DNA of 64,000 bases from Ephydatia muelleri (lineage: Eukaryota; Porifera; Demospongiae; Spongillida; Spongillidae), in contig JABACO010000013.1 in NCBI GenBank assembly GCA_013339895.1, forward strand, positions 1,815,562 to 1,879,561, given 5' to 3'. The position numbers were made by a program, and so were the translations under genes. Under the pieces are notes generated by a model. It was not told the origin of the DNA and made no database searches. It saw nothing but the letters and a program-made list of their open reading frames with translations. Shown here piece by piece: positions 1 through 15,160 of this stretch (the first letter of the stretch is position 1; each line of letters starts with the position of its first letter).

Positions 1-354
1 ACCTGTACACGTATTTGCCTGTTGGGCGGGATTTCGACGCCGGACGTGCGGGTTTGGCAGGGGGCGGAGTCAGTATCGCTATGGATCTCTTGTACACCAC
101 CTCCACGGGCAGCCTTAGGACTCAGGTGTGGCGTGCAGCGGTGACCATTCCAAATGGAGAGCACCATGTAGACCTGCAGGTCTCCTTGGCAGAGAGTAAC
201 ACTTTACCTGCAGCAAGCTCCGCCACAACCGTCACCTCCACCTTCTCTCTTGGGTTCAATGTTGTTTCCGCTCAGTGGAGCGTTCCCGCTGTCGTCCAGC
301 TGACAGCGTCACGTTCAACTGATGCCGTTTCGTCCCGGCACAACTTCACTTACG
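1..354 (+). CDS. Internal exon of an unrecognised single-pass membrane protein (5' incomplete)
   Basis: An open frame runs from the left edge to a splice donor (G|GTTAGT at 354/355). About 117 residues are visible. They are rich in Ser, Thr, Val and Ala with beta-like alternation and one late N-glycosylation site (NFTY), as in an extracellular domain. No methionine start is expected because the frame is open to the edge. The exon ends in phase 1. The membrane-anchored exon at 8974 is on the same strand with a similar Ser/Thr-rich extracellular style, so I infer one gene, but that exon enters in phase 0, so at least one further exon would be needed between them. I do not recognise the domain family. 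Confidence 0.5.
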
Positions 355-988
355 GTTAGTGCTGTGGATTGGTTAGCGTTAGTTTGGGCTCAAACTTCAC
401 GTATGTTTAGCATTCGGATCGTTTAGCTTTGTTTTTTGCACTTGAAGCAGATAGATTGGGTCTACACATCTACAAATTCACAGGTAAAAGATCCCAAGTT
501 GGATTTTGATCCACAATCCCTGGGTGGAAACGCTTAAATCAACATTGGGCATTTTGATGTGGTTTTGTTGTGTCTACTGTGATTGCTTATCACATTGGGA
601 TCTTGGATCATAACCCAATGTTGGGAACTCAAACTTGAAAGGGGGTTTGGGGAGGAGTGTAATGTTGCAGTGTGTTTAGCTATTGTGTGTGCTTGTGGTT
701 GGTCCAAAAGTGCACACAGTTGTGGTAGTAAATCCAGCATACTTGAGGCACCACCTAACTAATTCAAATCAGTTGTGGTAGTAAATCCAGCATACCGAAC
801 ACTCTGTACACTCACTTTGGGGGTCTCACAGTGTGTACACCCACCTGTGGTGGTATCTGGGAACATGAGCACACTGGTACAGAACTGCAGTCCTGATTTC
901 CCCTTCTGCCTCAGAGTGGGGTGAACAGAGAATGGCTGATGGAGTTTGAGTCTGCATTTGTGGTTTACTGGTTTGAAGAGCTGCCTTT
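355..988. other. Non-coding stretch, probable intron start
   Basis: No supportable exon, RNA gene or mobile element seen. Short ORFs here have no family resemblance. Confidence 0.5.
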
Positions 989-1343
989 TGTTTGAGGGTG
1001 GTAGCATAGCTGTGTTGTTGGAGAGTAGTAGCATAGCTGTGTTGTTGGAGGGTGGTAGCATAGCTGCGTTGTTGGAGGGTGGTAGCATAGCTGTGTTGTT
1101 GGAGGGTGGTAGCATAGCTGTGTTGTTGGAGGGTGGTAGCATAGCTGTGTTGTTTGAGAGTGGTAGCATAGCTGTGTTGTTGGAGGGTGGTAGCATAGCT
1201 GTGTTGTGGAGGGTGGTAGCATAGCTGTGTTGTTGGAGGGTGGTAGCATAGCTGTGTTGTTGGAGGGTGGTAGCATAGCTGTGTTGTTTGAGAGTGGTAG
1301 CATAGCTGTGTTGTTGGAAGGTGGTAGCATAGCTGCGCTGCTT
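989..1343. repeat. 27-bp minisatellite, about 13 copies
   Basis: The unit centres on GGTAGCATAGCTGTGTTGTT and repeats head to tail with point changes and one 1-bp loss. Because 27 is a multiple of three, both strands stay open and give repetitive ORFs. I do not regard them as genes. Confidence 0.9.
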
Positions 1344-1841
1344 GTTTTGTTCATTTTACCATGTTGTGAGTCTACAAGACAAAGCATGTGCCGATGTGTT
1401 TCTTTTCAACCAGATATTCTCTCAGACCGTCCGCTCATAGGATTATGATTGTACAGATGCATAGAGATTTAAAGTACTTGCTTGATGCACAAAGAAGTAG
1501 CGCTTGGTCTCTCCATTTGGCAGCACCGAGTTTTGAGCGCAAACAGGTTACTGATGTGGTATGGGTTAATCGCCTAATATTAATTAATGGAACCAGCAGG
1601 GTACTGTTTGGGGTGGCAAAGATAAGAATGTTGCTGCGACCTGCTAGTGAGACCCTTTGATGGTACATTAAACAACACATACGCTGAGTTACGTGTTGTG
1701 TAACAGTAGTGGACAGTAGAGGTGCCTTAAGATTAGAGCACCAGAGTAACTACACATACATTGTTCTGTCCCTGGGAGTGATGCGCGAATAACTGTATGC
1801 AGATAAAGAGGTGAATACCCTGGGCCTTAACTGCGTGCGTG
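1344..1841. other. Non-coding, nothing recognised
   Basis: Two short overlapping ORFs on opposite strands show no family match or splice structure. Confidence 0.4.
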
Positions 1842-2023
1842 TATGTAAGCTACCAGGTAGGGGGGCCTTAACTATGTAAGCTACCAGGTAGGGGGGGTCT
1901 TAACTATGTAAGCTACCAGGTAGGGGGGGTCTTAACTATGTAAGCTACCAGGTAGGGGGGGGGCCTTAACTATGTAAGCTACCAGGTAGGGGGGCCTTAA
2001 CTATGTAAGCTACCAGGTAGAGG
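1842..2023. repeat. 32-bp minisatellite, about 5 copies
   Basis: The unit contains GTAAGCTACCAGGTAG followed by a G-run and CTTAACTAT. Variation is mostly in G-run length. Confidence 0.85.
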
Positions 2024-2325
2024 CCTTATATTAACTGTACGTGTGAGTGCTGAGATAGGAGGGGCGTTAATTAAGATCAAGGAGGGAATGTTAGTTGGAC
2101 ATTTAAATGGTTGAGGAGGAGGATCCGTTAACATGCATAGGGAAAGCTTTTCTTCCACCCTATCAGACTAACTGGTCTTCTTTTTTTTTTTTTTTTTGCC
2201 AAGTATCCATCATAGATACCAGTGTACATAATATTTGTGCACACACGTGATGTGTGATGACAGCTCTGCTGCAGAGCATGTATAAAAATGATTTAATTGT
2301 TTAATCAGCCAAAACAGGTAATGCT

Positions 2326-2662
2326 TGAAATGTTGTGACCCTATGGACTGACCCATGTGCACATAAATGTTGTGACCCTATGGACTGACCCATGTGTGCA
2401 TAAATGTTGTGACCCTATGGACTGACCCATGTGTACATAAATGTTGTGACCCTATGGACTGACCCATGTGTGCATAAATGTTGTGACCCTATGGACTGAC
2501 CCATGTGCACATAAATGTTGTGACCCTATGGACTGACCCATGTGCACATAAATGCTGTGACCCTATGGACTGACCCATGTGTACATAAATGTTGTGACAC
2601 TATGGACTGACCCATGTGCACATAAATGTTGTGACCCTATGGACTGACCCATGTGTACATAG
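2326..2662. repeat. 37-bp minisatellite, 9 copies
   Basis: The unit contains TGTTGTGACCCTATGGACTG and ends in an alternating GCAC/GTGC/GTAC variant before the next copy. Copies are nearly identical, suggesting recent expansion. Confidence 0.9.
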
Positions 2663-2745
2663 AATATGCTACAATGGTCCCACTACGTTTTTCAAATCAT
2701 TAAAATGAAACATTTGGACTAGTAGCCCAGTTCAGACAATATTTT

Positions 2746-5650
2746 TAACACCGGTTCCGTGAAAATTGAGTGCTTTCTACGCCTATTTTGTCGAACTCAG
2801 ATTTTGGAAAATTTGTTGGAAAAGCTATGTTTCTCAAAAATAGAGACTGTCTTTTCAGTCAACTCTCTACACAATGTTTGGTGCTATTAATCATTTCTTA
2901 TGAGCTTCCATTCCGATACTGCATCAGTTAGAATTCGCGAGGGTAAGAGCGTCTCGAAAAAAAGTCTAGTGTGTACTCTTGGCTCAAAAAAGGTATATTA
3001 TTCTCATTCGATCAAATATATGGAGTTCATACAAATTCTGGCACTATATTTTCGTACTAGGTGATAACACAACAAGCACCACAGGGTCTCTGCGCCTCGT
3101 TCCTGGACTAAAATATTGGCCTATCGTACACGCACGTGCGAAGATAGTACACAAACAAAAAATCACTGCAAAGTGGTAGCCATAAGTTCTTGAATGTGCC
3201 TGATGAGCTAAGGCTTGTTCCCAGTCTTCTTGATGAGGTCGTTGATGTGGTCTCTCAACATGCTACCTTTTTCGAAAGATCTCTAGTTCAACATTGGCAT
3301 GGGCACAATTTAGTGCAGTTTGTTCCAGTGTCATGCAGGTCCCACACTTAGGGTCTAGGTTTAGAGGTTAGGGATGATGAGAGGCTAGGGATGGTGAGAG
3401 GCTAGGGATGATGAGAGGCTAGGGATGAAGAGAGGCTAGGGATGATGAGAGGCTAGGGATGATGAGAGGCTAGGGATGGTGAGAGGCTAGGGATGATGAG
3501 AGGCTAGGGATGATGAGAGGCTAGGGATGATGAGAGGCTAGGGATGAAGAGGCTAGGGATGATAAGAGGCTAGGGATGACGAGAGGCTAGGGATGAAGAG
3601 GCTAGGGATGATAAGAGGCTAGGCTAGGGATGAAGAGGCTAGGGATGATGAGAGGCTAGGGATGAAGAGGCTAGGGATGATGAGAGGCTAGGGATGATGA
3701 GAGGCTAGGGATGGTGAGAGGCTAGGGATGATAAGAGGCTAGGGATGATGAGAGGCTAGGGATGGTGAGAGGCTAGGGATGATGAGAGGCTAGGGATGGT
3801 GAGAGGCTAGGGATGATAAGAGGCTAGGGATGATGAGAGGCTAGGGATGATGAGAGGCTAGGGATGGTGAGAGGCTAGGGATGATGAGAGGCTAGGGATG
3901 ATGAGAGGCTAGGGATGAAGAGGCTAGGGATGACGAGAGGCTAGGGATGATAAGAGGCTAGGCTAGGGATGATGAGAGGCTAGGGATGAAGAGGCTAGGG
4001 ATGATGAGAGGCTAGGGATGACGAGAGGCTAGGGATGATGAGAGGCTAGGGATGATGAGAGGCTAGGGATGATGAGAGGCTAGGGATGAAGAGAGGCTAG
4101 GGATGGTGAGAGGCTAGGGATGATGAGAGGCTAGGGATGATGAGAGGCTAGGGATGATGAGGGGCTAGGGATGATGAGAGGCTAGGGATGGTGAGAGGCT
4201 AGGGATGATAAGAGGCTAGGCTAGGGATGATGAGAGGCTAGGGATGAAGAGGGCTATGGGATGATGAGAGGCTAGGATGACGAGAGGCTAGGGATGATGA
4301 GAGGCTAGGGATGATGAGAGGCTAGGGATGAAGAGGCTAGGGATGAAGAGGCTAGGGATGATAAGAGGCTAGGCTAGGGATGGTGAGAGGCTAGGCTAGG
4401 GATGGTGAGAGGCTAGGGATGATGAGAGGCTAGGGATGACGAGAGGCTAGGGATGATGAGGGGCTAGGGATGATGAGAGGCTAGGGATGGTGAGAGGCTA
4501 GCTAGGATGATAAGAGGCTAGGGATGGTGAGAGGCTAGGGATGATTGAGAGGCTAGGGATGATGAGAGGCTAGGGATGAAGAGGCTAGGGATGACGAGAG
4601 GCTAGGGATGACGAGAGGCTAGGGATGATGAGAGGCTAGGGATGATGAGAGGCTAGGGATGGTGAGAGGCTAGGGATGGTGAGAGGCTAGGGATGATGAG
4701 AGGCTAGGGATGATAAGAGGCTAGGGATGGTGAGAGGCTAGGGATGATGAGAGGCTAGGGATGGTGAGAGGCTAGGGATGGTGAGAGGCTAGGGATGATG
4801 AGAGGCTAGGCTAGGGATGATGAGAGGCTAGGGATGATGAGAGGCTAGGGATGATGAGAGGCTAGGGATGATGAGAGGCTAGGGATGATGAGAGGCTAGG
4901 GATGATGAGAGGCTAGGGATGATGAGAGGCTAGGGATGACGAGAGGCTAGGGATGATGAGAGGCTAGGGATGATGAGAGGCTAGGGATGAAGAGGCTAGG
5001 GATGATGAGAGGCTAGGGATGAAGAGGCTAGGGATGATGAGAGGCTAGGGATGGTGAGAGGTTAGGGATGATGAGAGGCTAGGGATGATGAGAGGCTAGG
5101 GATGATGAGAGGCTAGGGATGAAGAGAGGCTAGGGATGACGAGAGGCTAGGGATGATGAGGGGCTAGGGATGATGAGAGGCTAGGGATGGTGAGAGGCTA
5201 GGGATGATGAGAGGCTAGGGATGGTGAGAGGCTAGGGATGATGAGAGGCTAGGGATGGTGAGAGGCTAGGGATGGTGAGAGGCTAGGGATGATAAGAGGC
5301 TAGGGATGATGAGAGGCTAGGGATGGTGAGAGGCTAGGGATGATGAGAGGCTAGGCTAGGGATGGTGAGAGGCTAGGGATGATGAGAGGCTAGGGATGAT
5401 GAGAGGCTAGGGATGATGAGAGGCTAGGGATGATGAGAGGCTAGGGATGGTGAGAGGCTAGGGATGATGAGAGGCTAGGGATGGTGAGAGGCTAGGGATG
5501 ACGAGAGGCTAGGGATTACGCCAGACATCTCAGTGATGGTTTAACTAAGTGAAAACGCACTTTTCACAACAATTGGCACTTTTCCAACTAATTTTTTAAA
5601 AGTTGGGTTCGACAGAAAAGGTACTCGATTTTCACAGAACCGGTGTTAAA
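2746..5650. mobile_element. Putative long-inverted-repeat element carrying a satellite core
   Basis: The left arm begins near 2748 (TTAACACCGGTTCCGTGAAA) and the right arm ends near 5650. The reverse complement of the right arm starts TTAACACCGGTTCTGTGAAA and stays recognisably similar for roughly 80 to 90 bp. Everything between the arms is non-coding and dominated by the 17-bp minisatellite. No transposase frame is visible, so this would be a non-autonomous DNA element. A target duplication is not clear. Confidence 0.5.
3361..5516. repeat. 17-bp minisatellite, about 2.15 kb, roughly 125 copies
   Basis: The unit is GAGGCTAGGGATGATGA with common variants (GATGGTGA, GATAAGA, GATGACGA, and shortened GATGAAGA units). 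Variants are interspersed, indicating higher-order amplification. It has no long ORF because stop codons recur within the unit. Confidence 0.95.
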
Positions 5651-8600
5651 CAAATTTTAACACTGGTTGTGTTAGGTGCAGGGAAATTTTGAAACATACA
5701 TTTTAGTTCTTTCGTAAGTAAAACCCTTTCTCTGATAGCCCACTCTCAATAGCCCACTCTCAATAGAGCAGTGTAGGAATCAGGAGACTACATACCACTG
5801 TCGTGTGTAACGTTCCAAAGCTGGCTCATTAACGTTTCCACGGTGGCCACAGCTTTCAAAGTGCACTTATAAAAATAGCTAGTTTCTTAGCTCTTGAAGC
5901 ATTTTATTAGTACCTAATATGTATGAAAAGGCTATGCAAGAGCAAAGAACAACACAGGAGCTGCCTTTCAGGAACACTGCACCTGTTTTTGCTCTAAATG
6001 CTCCCCAAGAAACCATTTGGGCACAATTATTGTAATCGTATTATCAGAAAAAAAATTCACTTCATCTGGGATATCCATGACACCTTATTGCTCCAGTGGA
6101 GTGGAGCTTGTAGAGCATGTAGAAATGGTGTTTGCCATGATCGCTGCAGCTGTTGATGACACTACTGAGGACAGGTCCTAGCACACAGCGTGTATAACTC
6201 TGCATGTTGGGTGTGGCCTGATTCGGTCTATTAACTCTGCTATAGTCTGCGATATGCTCCGATACTTTATAAACAGGTCAAATGAAGGGGATAAACAGGG
6301 GCAAGAAAGCACTTGTAAAAGCTCTATAAATAGCATCCATATCACGGTTTCGGACAAGTGGATGTGAGTGTACAAGTGATGGCTTATTAAATTAATATTA
6401 AAATTAAAACAAGCAATTCCATTCGGAGGGAATTATTTGTTTTCTGAATACCCACAAAATAATCAAGATTTCCTCATGTTTGTTGTAAACCCAGTGTTAA
6501 AAAAAGCTTACTGAGGTCCTTTGTTGCAAAAACTAGTCCAATTTTAGAGCTTTGGTAGGCTGTCCCAGGCCTTTAGTGGGTTGTCCCAGGCCTTCGCAGG
6601 TTGTCCCAGGCCTTGGCCAGTTGTCCCTGGCGGGTTGTCCTGGGCCTTGGCTGGTTGTTCTGGACTTAGTGAATTGTCCCGGGATTCAGTGGCTTAGCCT
6701 TTTTTTTTTTTTTTTTTTTTTTTTTTGTAGACACAATATGTGGTGAGGATTTTTTTAATAGCTCACATGGTCCTTAGGTTTTTTGTATATTTTATTATCA
6801 TCTTTGCATGTAAGACAGAAATGTAGGACCCAGCATGTTTTCTGCGTCATTTGTTTGCTTGCCACCCACCTATGACAGCTGCTCTGATGTCATAATGTTA
6901 GCACCTGAATTCCTTGTAGTTGTAATTACATTCAGTGATTATTGCCCCCAAGTGCACACACCACAAGTAGTTGCATCCGATGCACTGAGTAGCTGAAAAT
7001 AGTTTATAACAGTATAAATATCACCAAGTGGCACAACAAAGTTGTAACACACACCAGCTTCAACTTGGGTACGTTGTGTGATGCTAACAAGACACTCGAG
7101 TTTAAATTCAAGCTTTTAGCACCTATGTCCCGCCTGAAGTCACAATGAACTGGTTCGTTCCTTGTGACCAGCACAGAGAATGGAATTAAAATTGCTTTGC
7201 AAAATAGATGCTTAGCAAATCATTTATTTTCTTTTATTTTTCTATGCTTCCAATTCTTTGTGAATAGATGGCAGTGTGTTGTGTGCACCCAGAGTTATTG
7301 TTTGTTTCTGCAGGTTCAAGTGCTTAAAGTTATGAATACTCGATCATTGTTTGACAGCAAAATTCTATTGTGTACCATCTTGGGAATCCATTGTGTTTGA
7401 CATCAGGATATTGTCATGCTTTGATCCCTTGCATGTTCAGACTGCACATTATGAATTGTCCAATCAAAATAAAAGTGTAACTTTCAGTAAGAATCCTTTT
7501 TTTGTTAATGCATAACTAATTAGCTTTTGGCTACTGTATGTACCAGTTGCTGCCATTGAAAGGATATTTTGAAATTCTAAAGTCAGAGTTATTTAAGAAT
7601 TGATGTGTCTGTCACCTTCTATTTAGTACGTGTTTGAGAGGCAGTGTGTTGGCACAAGTCACTCACATTGCAATGGTACCAAATAGACCCCTTTGGCTAG
7701 TGGAATAGATTATTTGCATGCCATAGCTTTTCGTCTCTGCTGACATGTCTGGAAGCACACAGAACCTAGTGCAATTAGCAAAATCAATGGTGGAGTAGCT
7801 AAAGCTTCTAAAGTACATGTATAAAGTTCTTCTCCTTTGTTTCATTTTGAGGGGTAATGCTCGGGTCATCTATCGATGACCCTACTGATCTATCAATTTG
7901 TAATTAATCGACCGTAGTTATAATCAGATTGCACTTGTACTTGTAGTTTTATTGTGGAAGGGCCTGCTTCATTGGGACGAACAGCAGCAAACTAAGATAT
8001 GATATTTTAAAGCAGGGGTCACTGGAAGTTCACAAATGTGCACCTGTCATTTCTGTTTTGTATACAGCACTGCCATCAGAAGAAAAAACACTTGGGGTTT
8101 TTTTTTTTCAGGGGGAGTGGCATGGCGGGAATGACTACCCTATGGCATGATGTCATTGCACTGAGCTATAGAGTCCCTTACGAAGCCATCTTGCCCTTCA
8201 GTGCACTGGAGCCCAACTCTGATACCACCGGGTGATGATGTTAGGACAATAGGACACGTTTTGGTTGGTTGATCATATTTTCATGTTACCTGTGAAACGT
8301 TAGGCTGTAAAAACCCATACACCAGGTGCAGTGACAACCAAAGGTATAAAGGTCAAGTATACAAGACAACGGCATGTAAACCAGCTTGTCTACACAAACT
8401 GAAGGTCCAACAGATTTAGGTTTAAAATGACAGACAAAAAATTTCCTTGATTTGTTTTCAATTCCGTACCAAAGGGTGTAATTAATACGACACATTTTGA
8501 CATACACACTACACATGTGTGCAACATAAATCGCATCAACAACTTAGTATTGTGGAGCTGTCTTGTGCATACTATTGTCACAGAGGATGCATTCTGATAG

Positions 8601-8973
8601 GATTATACATCGGTGTTTTCAACCTTTCATGATATGCTTGCTCTCACCTCCTCCTCCTCCATCACTCCTCTTCCTCATCACTCCTTCCTCCATCTCTCTT
8701 CCTCTTGCTGCTCCCTCACTGCTCTCAATTTTTGATTTGCTCACTGATCTTATCATTGTCCTTCCCCATCTTCTCAATTATAGATGAATTCATTCATGTC
8801 ATTGTCACCTTGCCACAATGGGTCATCCCTACACGAAATGCATCCCTATATATACAGGATGTGGTGCTATGTGTACACATGTGCAATTGCACCTCACATG
8901 TGCCAGTTCTGGTGAGCTATGAGTAAAGCGAATTTGGCAATGTTTTTACTTTCCCCTCCCTATGGTTTTACAG
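5651..8973. other. Non-coding stretch, probable intron
   Basis: Mostly AT-rich unique sequence. It contains an imperfect repeat of about 18 bp (GGTTGTCCCAGGCCTT-like, 6555-6690) followed by a 24-T tract at 6701-6726. Short ORFs show no family resemblance or splice context. No RNA gene recognised. Confidence 0.45.
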
Positions 8974-9865
8974 ATCACTAATGGCACAGTCTCTCAGAAC
9001 TTAACCCTTACACTCCTGAACACAAGTTCTGCCACCTCAGGTTTGTTCGGTTTCCACGGCGAATCTCTACGGGCCCTCGTTCAGCCTGATGACTCCATGT
9101 CTGAGTGGTGTGTCCTTGTTTCCTACTCGCTGGTTGGGTCGGGCGCATCCCTCAGCGGAACTGCCACCTCCACATTCACCCTCACCTCTCGGGAGGTGGC
9201 ACCCACGGTAGCAGCTTCCTCTCCCATCTCCACTTCAAGGGATGTACTCAATGGTTTGACGGCACTCGTCGTCGTCCTGCTCGCCGCGTTGGTCTGCGCT
9301 GTGATTGCTGTCATGAGGTACAGGTTTGCACGGTCACAGGGCCGTCCCCTTGCATCACCTGCACCCCCGGTCCCACCGACACCCTCATCCAACGATTCAC
9401 CACCCAAGAAAGCTGATCCGGAGAAGTTACGGCGAAGACACTCGGTCATCGGATGTCCCGTGCGCGAGAGATACGTGAGGAGGAAGATCAACGAAAAAGC
9501 AGCGGCGCCGCTTCCCCCCGTCCAGACCTGTCCCCCGCTCGGGTAGCCTGCCAGACCTGAGGGCGCTGGCGCTGAGGGGGGAGAGCTTCTTCCCTCGGCC
9601 GAGGCAACGGCTGCTCAAGAGGCCTTACCCGAAGGTTAAAGTCCTGAACACGGAGCGTCATCTACTGGTGTCGTCGGCTGTGGACAACGGAGTGCACTTT
9701 GAGAGGAGGAGGTTGAGGAACTGCATCGTGAACGACCTAGGGGCGGTCGCAGCTGCGTCATGCGGTGGCAGTAGGAGGAGTGACATCGCGCTGCACGCAG
9801 AGAAGTGCATTGCTGCCAGTGCCAGCACGCCGGAGCCAGGCGCTTATCCTCTCACGAGATTATAA
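8974..9865 (+). CDS. Membrane-anchoring and cytoplasmic exon of an unrecognised type I membrane protein
   Basis: A clear acceptor (TTTTACAG at 8966-8973) opens a frame with N-glycosylation sites (NGT, NLT, NTS), a Ser/Thr-rich stem and one strong membrane segment of about 23 residues (LNGLTALVVVLLAALVCAVI at roughly 9250-9309). A basic, proline-rich tail of about 75 residues follows, ending at a stop at 9544-9546. A second frame, open from 9479 to a stop at 9863-9865, continues the tail in the same style (SGSLPDLRAL, then basic and Arg-rich). The two frames overlap across a six-C run at 9514-9519, so a one-base indel there probably separates one tail into two frames. Function unknown; a receptor or adhesion role is only an inference from topology. 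Confidence 0.6.
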
Positions 9866-10075
9866 CTAGGCTACTTTATTGACCGTACTGCGACTTAACC
9901 ACACACTGACACACGTGTGTCCATAAACATTTAGTACATATATGCATGCACGTACATACACAACAGATACGCATACAGACAGAGCTTATGTCACTTCATA
10001 AATTTGTTCGTTTTGACAGTGGCTGTTTTTTTTTTTTTTTTTTTTTGTTTTTGTTTGTCATGATATTGTATGAGT

Positions 10076-11972
10076 TTATTGCAAGTCACCAGTGAAGGCA
10101 GTCAATCTGTACTCCCTCTTCTTTCTCACTTCAAGCTCCTCCCTTTTAAGCAGGACCTTATTATTTAGGGACGACAAGGTCATTGTTAAGATTGCTTGCT
10201 TGAGCCATGTGTGTGCACAGACCTCCGCTAGCCTAACTTCTGCATCTATCAGCTCTTTGGAGGGAGCTTGATGGAGTCCCAGCATTGTGCGCTGTTCTTG
10301 AAGATGGGCAGCAATTTTCTTTGCACGCTCACCTGGTTCAATGTGGTTTGTGTCACTTTTGAAAGGAAAGTGTGGTTATAAACAGGGATGCAAACCAGGA
10401 AAGAATACTTCGTGCCTTTTTTTAGGTGACAATGTGTGACTGTTTGCCTCCGTAGCGTATGGAGCACTTTCTACTGCCTTGGTGTAATCAACTTTTTAAG
10501 TGACACAAAGTAGCAACGTGAGACTTTGAAGCATGGTGCTAATGAGGTCCACTCACCTGGTTCGTTCAGGATGGACATTCTGATTTGCTGTTGTCTTTGA
10601 AGCCGTTTCGACTCTTCCTTCCAATCATCAAGACACTGTCTGTCCCTTTCAGGGACGAGTTGAGGCGGGAAAAGAGGGGGAGGCTGATTCAAAAGGGATG
10701 ACAGGTCTTAGTTTATCGTAAACAAGTTAGATAGTAAAGGATGAGGGTATTGTGAAACAGCAACAATAAACAAACACAAGGAAAGTATTGAAGTGGAAAA
10801 CAAAGGTTGAAAATAATACCACAGTAATTTGAAACAACCAAGACCAATGAACAAAATTTTGATACACGGTTAACGTAAAACTCACTTCTCTCTCTGAAGC
10901 ACTACGGCTATTTCCTGCTTGACCTCGGTAGATGGCTCATTGCGAGGCTTCTTAAACTCCGGGACCCGTGGCTTCCTTCTAGCCGGCAGGAGCTTGCATT
11001 TGGAGAGACTCTGTGTACTACCGTCCTTCCTCGAGTACGGAGGAGGTTGCGTGTGCAGGAGTGCCTGCCTCGGCACCGGACCTGGCAGTCGATACTGAGT
11101 GGACGGAGACTCGTGCTGGGTGGACGGAGACTCATGCTGAGTGGACGGATATTCTTGCTGGGTGGATGGGCATGCCCAGCGAGGTGTGTAATGTGTTTCT
11201 GAAGTTGCATCACGGGTAGTAGGTTTTTCCTTAATCGTTATTGAGAAAATTAAATGCATTTTTGTTGCAATTGCATAAACTCAAGCGCCAAACCTTATCT
11301 GTCAGTCTTTCGCTGAGCGGGTAAAGAGGCCCGTCAATTAAAACAGGGTTGGAAACTGGTTGAATATTCCCCACGTGGCCTTCAGCTGCAGGGAGACCAC
11401 GAAGGTACTCTAGAATGGCCTGGGGACGAGACAAATACTCGAGCTTTTTTTTTTTCCCTTCATCAAACTGCGTTACCTTTGTACCTCTTGCTATCACGCA
11501 CTGCGGTGGGCAGTGGATAGGGTTACGAGATAGATTAAGTGCCGTCAGGTGCGTGAGCTCAGCTGTTATCGAGTATAATAGTAGAGTGTAAGGTGGCGCC
11601 CCCATGAAGCATAAAGGTTACCGAGTTCTCGAGGCAAGTGCGTCAGCTGGTTTCCCTCCAACAGCAGCGTCCGAAGGCTGCGAAAATGGCGGACTGCCGG
11701 TGGAAGGGCCTTTAACATGTTGTTTCTTACATCAAGCCACGTCAGATTGCAGCACGTATCGAAAAAGAAAGCCGGTAACTCGGTCAGCTTATTTCCTTCG
11801 AGGTAAAGGCACTGTTTGTGGTCGCAAGCCATCGCGCGTTTTGTATTAAACGTTTTGTTGTCGTACTAACTCGTACCTGCAGCCTTTCGGCATTTGGAAG
11901 ATCATCAGAGAGCTCTACCAAATCTCTCCTGCTGAGATCTAACATCGTCGCCGCATTTTCTGTTTCGTCCAT
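10076..11972 (-). CDS. LRRC27: Leucine-rich repeat protein, LRRC27 homologue
   Basis: Seven exons read on the minus strand: 11972-11877, 11811-11622, 11562-11477, 11419-11294, 11229-10886, 10639-10557 and 10332-10076, giving about 393 residues with matching phases. Residues 10-130 hold leucine-rich repeats (LYLEGNKLTELP, NLTWLDVRNNMLKALP, RTLLLEGNQLTHLP, ALNLSRNPIHCPPQCV), then a repeat-capping helix (AILEYLRGL). A low-complexity middle has Pro/Ser/Thr repeats (ESPSTQH). A coiled-coil tail ends RLTAFTGDLQ, matching the C-terminal signature of LRRC27 as I remember it. Leucine-rich repeats bind proteins; the molecular role of LRRC27 is not established. The stop codon lies inside an AATAAA hexamer (10075-10080), followed by a genomic A-tract on the coding strand. 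It is transcribed divergently from the STK32 gene. Confidence 0.88.
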
Positions 11973-12173
11973 CTGCTCGTATCTATGGCAACAGACCTCG
12001 CTCTAATTAATAGTGGGTGTAACGCTATCACAAATTCATTTATACGAGAAAAGATTTGGCAAAGCAAACCGACAAGGTCTATTGAAGAGTGTTTGCGGAC
12101 AGTTTTTGAAAGACAGCTGTTTTTTCTTCGCAGGCGATCTGGTGTGAGATAGTAAGATACACAAAAGAACGAC
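11973..12173. promoter_or_regulatory. Shared divergent promoter, LRRC27 / STK32
   Basis: Only 201 bp separate the two start codons, which face away from each other. It must hold both 5' UTRs and core promoters. No TATA box stands out. Confidence 0.6.

Positions 12174-15160
<2,987 letters not shown>

Noticed and set aside
946-1387. Long repetitive ORFs on both strands (GGSIAVLLE and SNNTAMLPP repeats)
   Set aside because: They arise because the 27-bp unit is a multiple of three; there is no start context, splice structure or non-repeat domain.
3361-5516. Satellite resembling telomeric GGGATGA/TTAGGG-like sequence
   Set aside because: The 17-bp unit GAGGCTAGGGATGATGA contains TAGGG but is not a telomere motif, and it is interstitial between inverted repeats.
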